64,000 nucleotides of DNA from Streptomyces macrolidinus (GTDB taxonomy: Bacteria; Actinomycetota; Actinomycetes; Streptomycetales; Streptomycetaceae): the NCBI RefSeq assembly GCF_023887685.1, contig NZ_JAMWMR010000018.1:80737-144736 (forward strand), read 5' to 3'. The position numbers and the translations under genes were made by a program. Below the pieces are notes generated by a model. That model saw only the letters and a list, made by a program, of their open reading frames with translations, was not told the origin of the DNA and made no database searches. This document shows positions 61,545 to 64,000 of the stretch, one piece after another. The first letter of the stretch is position 1, and each line of letters begins with the position of its first letter.

Positions 61545-62015
61545 TCAGCCCAGGTACGGCTTCTCGCGCTGTTCCAGGAAGTGCTGAAGCCTGAGTCGTT
61601 GGGTGTGGTGCATCGGCAACTGCTCGATCTCTTCGGGTAGTACGAAGCGGAGTTCGGTGGACTCGTCGGAGATCTCCAGCTGGCCGCCGGTGATGCGGGC
61701 GGTGAAGCAGACGTTGAACTGGCGTCGAACCTCGCCATCGGTGTAGGCGATGACGTGTTTCGGGTCGGTGTAGGTGCCGACCAGGCCGGTGATCTCGACG
61801 TCGAGGCCGGTTTCTTCCTTGACCTCGCGGACGGCTGTGCCGGGCAGGGAGTCAGTGAGGTCCATGCCGCCGCCGGGCAGTGCCCACAGGTCGTTGTCGC
61901 GGCGGCGCTGGAGGAGGATGCGCCCGTGATCGTCGGTGACGACGGCGGAGGCGGCGACAACCATGCTGTTCGGCTTGGGCGCGCTCGGGTCGTCGTAGTA
62001 CTCGGTGCGGGCCAC
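61545..62015 (-). CDS. Nudix hydrolase 2
   Basis: A 156-residue Nudix protein: DDHGRILLQRRRDNDLWALP, GGGMDLTDSLPGTAVREVKE and ETGLDVEITG form the core and box. The REVKEETGL half is intact. The start is GTG at 62015 after AGAGGAAGG. It is directly downstream (2 bp) of the regulator gene, so probably co-transcribed. The substrate is unknown. Confidence 0.87.
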   Translation of the reverse strand: MARTEYYDDPSAPKPNSMVVAASAVVTDDHGRILLQRRRDNDLWALPGGGMDLTDSLPGTAVREVKEETGLDVEITGLVGTYTDPKHVIAYTDGEVRRQFNVCFTARITGGQLEISDESTELRFVLPEEIEQLPMHHTQRLRLQHFLEQREKPYLG

Positions 62016-62017
62016 GG

Positions 62018-62764
62018 TCAGCCTTCCTCTTGTACGGGCATCGCCGTCGCCCACACGGCGTCGAAGCTCTCGGCGTAGGTGTCGAACAGGCCGCCCTCCT
62101 CGTGTCGGCGAAGATGCCACACGGGGGCGGCGTAGGCGTTGACGCCCCAGACGTGTGCGTTGACGAGCTGCTGGTCGTCGGCGCGATAGAGGGAGTTGTA
62201 GAGCGTGGTGGCGTGGGTGCGGACTTCGATGCCGGGGGTGGCGGCGAGCGGTCTGTAGTGCATGAGGGCGAGGCGGCAGCGGGATTCGATGCCGTGACCG
62301 AACCGCTCCTCCTGGCCGCGGGCCTGGACGTTGTCGCTGTCGGCGTCCCCGATCGCGATGCGGACGGTGCAGCCTTCGGTGGCGCGTTCGGTGAGGAGTT
62401 CGTTCAGCCTTGGGTACGCCTCGTGGAGGAAAACGGCTGCGTAGACGAGGATGTCGATCCGTTCGCGGGCCTGGGCCATCAGGTCGGTGAACGTCGAGAC
62501 GGGGATGTCGGCCCGCTGCTCGTAGAGCGCTACCAGTTCGGGGCTGATGGCGCGGGCGGGGCGGGCTTGGCGGAGTGCCGGCCAGAGTGCGTGCACGTCT
62601 TCTCCCAGGGCTTTGGCCGCCTGTAGGGCGGTGCCACGGCGTGGGGTGCGCCCGAGGTTCACCCAGCGCTCGACCGACTTGGGATCGACCTCGACCTCCT
62701 GGGCGAGGGCGGCGTACGTCCAGCCTCCGGCTGCCATGACGGCTCGTAATCTCTCGTTCGGCAC
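62018..62764 (-). CDS. XRE-type regulator with C-terminal sensor domain
   Basis: A 248-residue protein. The N-terminal HTH (LRAVMAAGGWTYAALAQEVE; DPKSVERWVNLGRTPRRGT) binds DNA. The C-terminal 160 residues (DILVYAAVFLHEAYPRLNEL; VRIAIGDADSDNVQARGQEE; WGVNAYAAPVWHL) resemble a phospholipase-D-like fold often fused to HTH domains in streptomycetes, without both HKD motifs. The start is GTG at 62764. It forms a pair with the Nudix gene. Confidence 0.78.
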   Translation of the reverse strand: MPNERLRAVMAAGGWTYAALAQEVEVDPKSVERWVNLGRTPRRGTALQAAKALGEDVHALWPALRQARPARAISPELVALYEQRADIPVSTFTDLMAQARERIDILVYAAVFLHEAYPRLNELLTERATEGCTVRIAIGDADSDNVQARGQEERFGHGIESRCRLALMHYRPLAATPGIEVRTHATTLYNSLYRADDQQLVNAHVWGVNAYAAPVWHLRRHEEGGLFDTYAESFDAVWATAMPVQEEG

Positions 62765-63019
62765 GAGTCTCCCCCTTGGTATCAGGACGGCACCAGGGAC
62801 GTTCTACACGGTGCGGGACGTCCCAAAGTGGGGTTTGGCGGAGGTTCCTCCGTCCCGGTGACCGGCGTGAGGATCGGTGCCGACCCTGCGGCACCGAGAC
62901 GCCCGGGGGCACGGATTCACGCCGCCGAGGAGTGCCAACGTGCGAAAGAGCGCCACCACTTGTGTTCCCTCCCTGCGACTGGATGCCTGGTCGCGGACCG
63001 CCTTGCTGGGGTGGTCGCG

Positions 63020-63262
63020 ATGACGGCCCGCAACCCTGATGCGATGCGGCACGACGCTTCGACCGTTGTGGGTGCCGTGATGGTCGACCGGCGGAACGGC
63101 AAGGTGGGCGTGGTGATGGGGCACGTGGGGCCGTACGTGCAGCTTCGGCCGCCGCGCGGTGGCCGGGAGTGGGACGTACCGCCCGAAGACGTACGTGCGC
63201 CGACCCCGGCCGAGGAGTTGAGCGCGAAGGTGGCTGTGGCCAACCGGAGGTGGGGACGATGA
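63020..63262 (+). CDS. Small hypothetical protein
   Basis: An 80-residue protein (GAVMVDRRNGKVGVVMGHVG; YVQLRPPRGGREWDVPPEDV; ELSAKVAVANRRWGR). This is a familiar streptomycete type, usually encoded before a second small protein, as here, with an ATGA overlap. Function unknown. The ATG at 63020 is chosen as the frame before it lacks coding character. Confidence 0.7.
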   Translation: MTARNPDAMRHDASTVVGAVMVDRRNGKVGVVMGHVGPYVQLRPPRGGREWDVPPEDVRAPTPAEELSAKVAVANRRWGR

Positions 63263-63495
63263 CCCCTCGCTCGGTCCTGCGCTACGAGTCCTGGACTCTT
63301 CAGCCCGACCGCGAGCCGGACGCGGAGCCGGTGCTGTACGCGATGCAGTGCGCCGTGGACGGAGAGACCTCGCCGACAAGCGAGAACTTCGCCGAACCGC
63401 AGGACTGGGTGCTGCGGCACTGCGGCCAGACCCCGTCCCACCACACCTACCGGGAGATCATCACCCGGCCCTGGAGGACCTGGCGGCAGACGTGA
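63259..63495 (+). CDS. Small hypothetical protein, partner of previous
   Basis: A 78-residue protein (VLRYESWTLQPDREPDAEPV; QDWVLRHCGQTPSHHTYREI). It resembles small conserved streptomycete proteins that normally carry a Cys pair; here only one Cys follows YAMQ, the next position being Val. The paired arrangement with the upstream gene is common near HTH regulators in streptomycetes. Function unknown. Confidence 0.65.
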   Translation: MTPRSVLRYESWTLQPDREPDAEPVLYAMQCAVDGETSPTSENFAEPQDWVLRHCGQTPSHHTYREIITRPWRTWRQT

Positions 63496-63541
63496 CCCGC
63501 CCCGCTGGCCCACGCACCGCACCGCGCTGGCCCACCCGACT

Positions 63542-63606
63542 CCCGTCCCTGCCGGGCAACGGCCGATCGAGGCTCCCCCGTCCTCATCAGCCCCGGCAGG
63601 GACGGG
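63542..63606 (+). terminator. Long inverted repeat after small gene pair
   Basis: CCCGTCCCTGCCGGG (63542-63556) pairs perfectly with CCCGGCAGGGACGGG (63592-63606) with 35 bases between. It lies 46 bp after the last gene stop and may end its transcript or mark another structured element. Confidence 0.55.
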
Positions 63607-63972
63607 CTCTCACGTACGTGCCTGGCCCATGGTCATGCGGTTCTGGCCTCAGCCACAGAAAGTCAGCCACGACGGCGGGCGTGCCGACCGATCACCCGCC
63701 ACGTGTGTCTCGCTCAACCCCGCACCGACATCAGCCCAGTTATCTCCATCGTCACGGCCTCCGCCAGGCGGCAAACATGGGCGTCCGGGACGGCGCGAGC
63801 CCGCCGGGCGGCCTCTCGGGTGCCCAGCCGGTCTGCTGCTGAGCGATCGGACCGGGGGCTTCCGATTGGTAGTCCGGCCTACGCTCCTGGGCTCTGCGTG
63901 CCGAGTGGTCGGCGGCCGTCGCCAGCGGGGCGGCAGACAGGAGCGGGCGGCGGTCACCGACCGCCGGCGCGC

Positions 63973-63996
63973 GGCGGCCCGCGTCAGCGGGCCGCC
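63973..63996. terminator. GC-rich hairpin at the right edge
   Basis: GGCGGCCCGC (63973-63982) pairs with GCGGGCCGCC (63987-63996) around GTCA. It may terminate a gene that lies beyond the right edge. Confidence 0.5.
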
Positions 63997-64000
63997 CTTG

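Larger units (their letters stand above)
63496..64000. other. Gene-free right end with hairpins
   Basis: About 505 bp in which no frame looks coding on either strand. Two inverted repeats stand out: a 15-bp stem at 63542-63556/63592-63606 and a GC-rich stem at 63973-63982/63987-63996. Confidence 0.5.

Noticed and set aside
63649..63957. Minus-strand frame near the right edge
   Set aside because: Arg/Pro-rich text without motif or ribosome site; likely chance frame.

Overview
The window looks like part of a Streptomyces or close actinomycete chromosome, probably an accessory or arm region. GC content is very high, codons end in G or C, and start codons are often GTG or TTG. Neighbouring genes commonly overlap by ATGA or TGATG. 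Many families are typical of streptomycetes: an SCO4402-like immunity protein, a TPR regulator with an N-terminal helix-turn-helix, and small paired accessory proteins. No rRNA, tRNA or CRISPR array was seen.

Region 1 (1-19.1 kb, minus strand) is a biosynthetic gene cluster cut by the left edge. It reads from an ABC exporter at 19.07 kb down to a condensation-domain protein at the edge. It holds a reducing type II polyketide set (malonyltransferase, ACP, fused ketosynthase/chain-length-factor, ketoreductase, FabZ-like dehydratase), an SbnA/SbnB pair for L-2,3-diaminopropionate, a stand-alone adenylation enzyme with its own carrier protein, an aminotransferase, a short LanB-like protein, a GcvT-like protein, a GNAT fusion, a phosphopantetheinyl transferase and a condensation domain. 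The inferred product is an unsaturated acyl chain joined to diaminopropionate or a derived amino acid. The phosphopantetheinyl transferase carries an in-frame 227-bp MITE.

Region 2 (19.6-32.1 kb) holds a small hydrophobic peptide gene, two tandem nuclease-helicase (DUF2075-type) genes with duplicated structured leaders, a nitrosative-stress module (hybrid-cluster protein, its reductase, a Crp/Fnr regulator and a palindromic operator), an SNF2 ATPase with an HhH motif, and an AIPR-family protein. Several of these resemble phage-defence genes.

Region 3 (32.1-33.7 kb) is a graveyard of IS3 and IS5 fragments, a piece of an RHS gene and the tail of another gene. Region 4 (33.75-47.07 kb) is the most notable: an eight-gene, tightly coupled plus-strand operon encoding a J-domain-like protein, an Hsp70, a protein with a possibly kinase-like N-terminus and repeats, a membrane-anchored TPR protein, a small protein, a coiled-coil TPR protein, a TIR-beta-propeller protein and a 1257-residue repeat protein. 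It looks like a chaperone-linked signalling or immune system that I cannot match to a named one.

Region 5 (47.1-64 kb) is a mosaic: decayed genes, an IS630 element with a frameshifted transposase, a 5'-truncated RHS polymorphic toxin with its immunity gene, a head-to-head junction with a truncated HEAT-repeat gene, small putative immunity genes, two Nudix enzymes, a regulator divergent from a cassette of hypothetical protein, degenerate phosphotransferase, methyltransferase and HAD-like protein, an orphan HINT-type toxin tip with downstream partner genes, and a small gene pair before the right edge.
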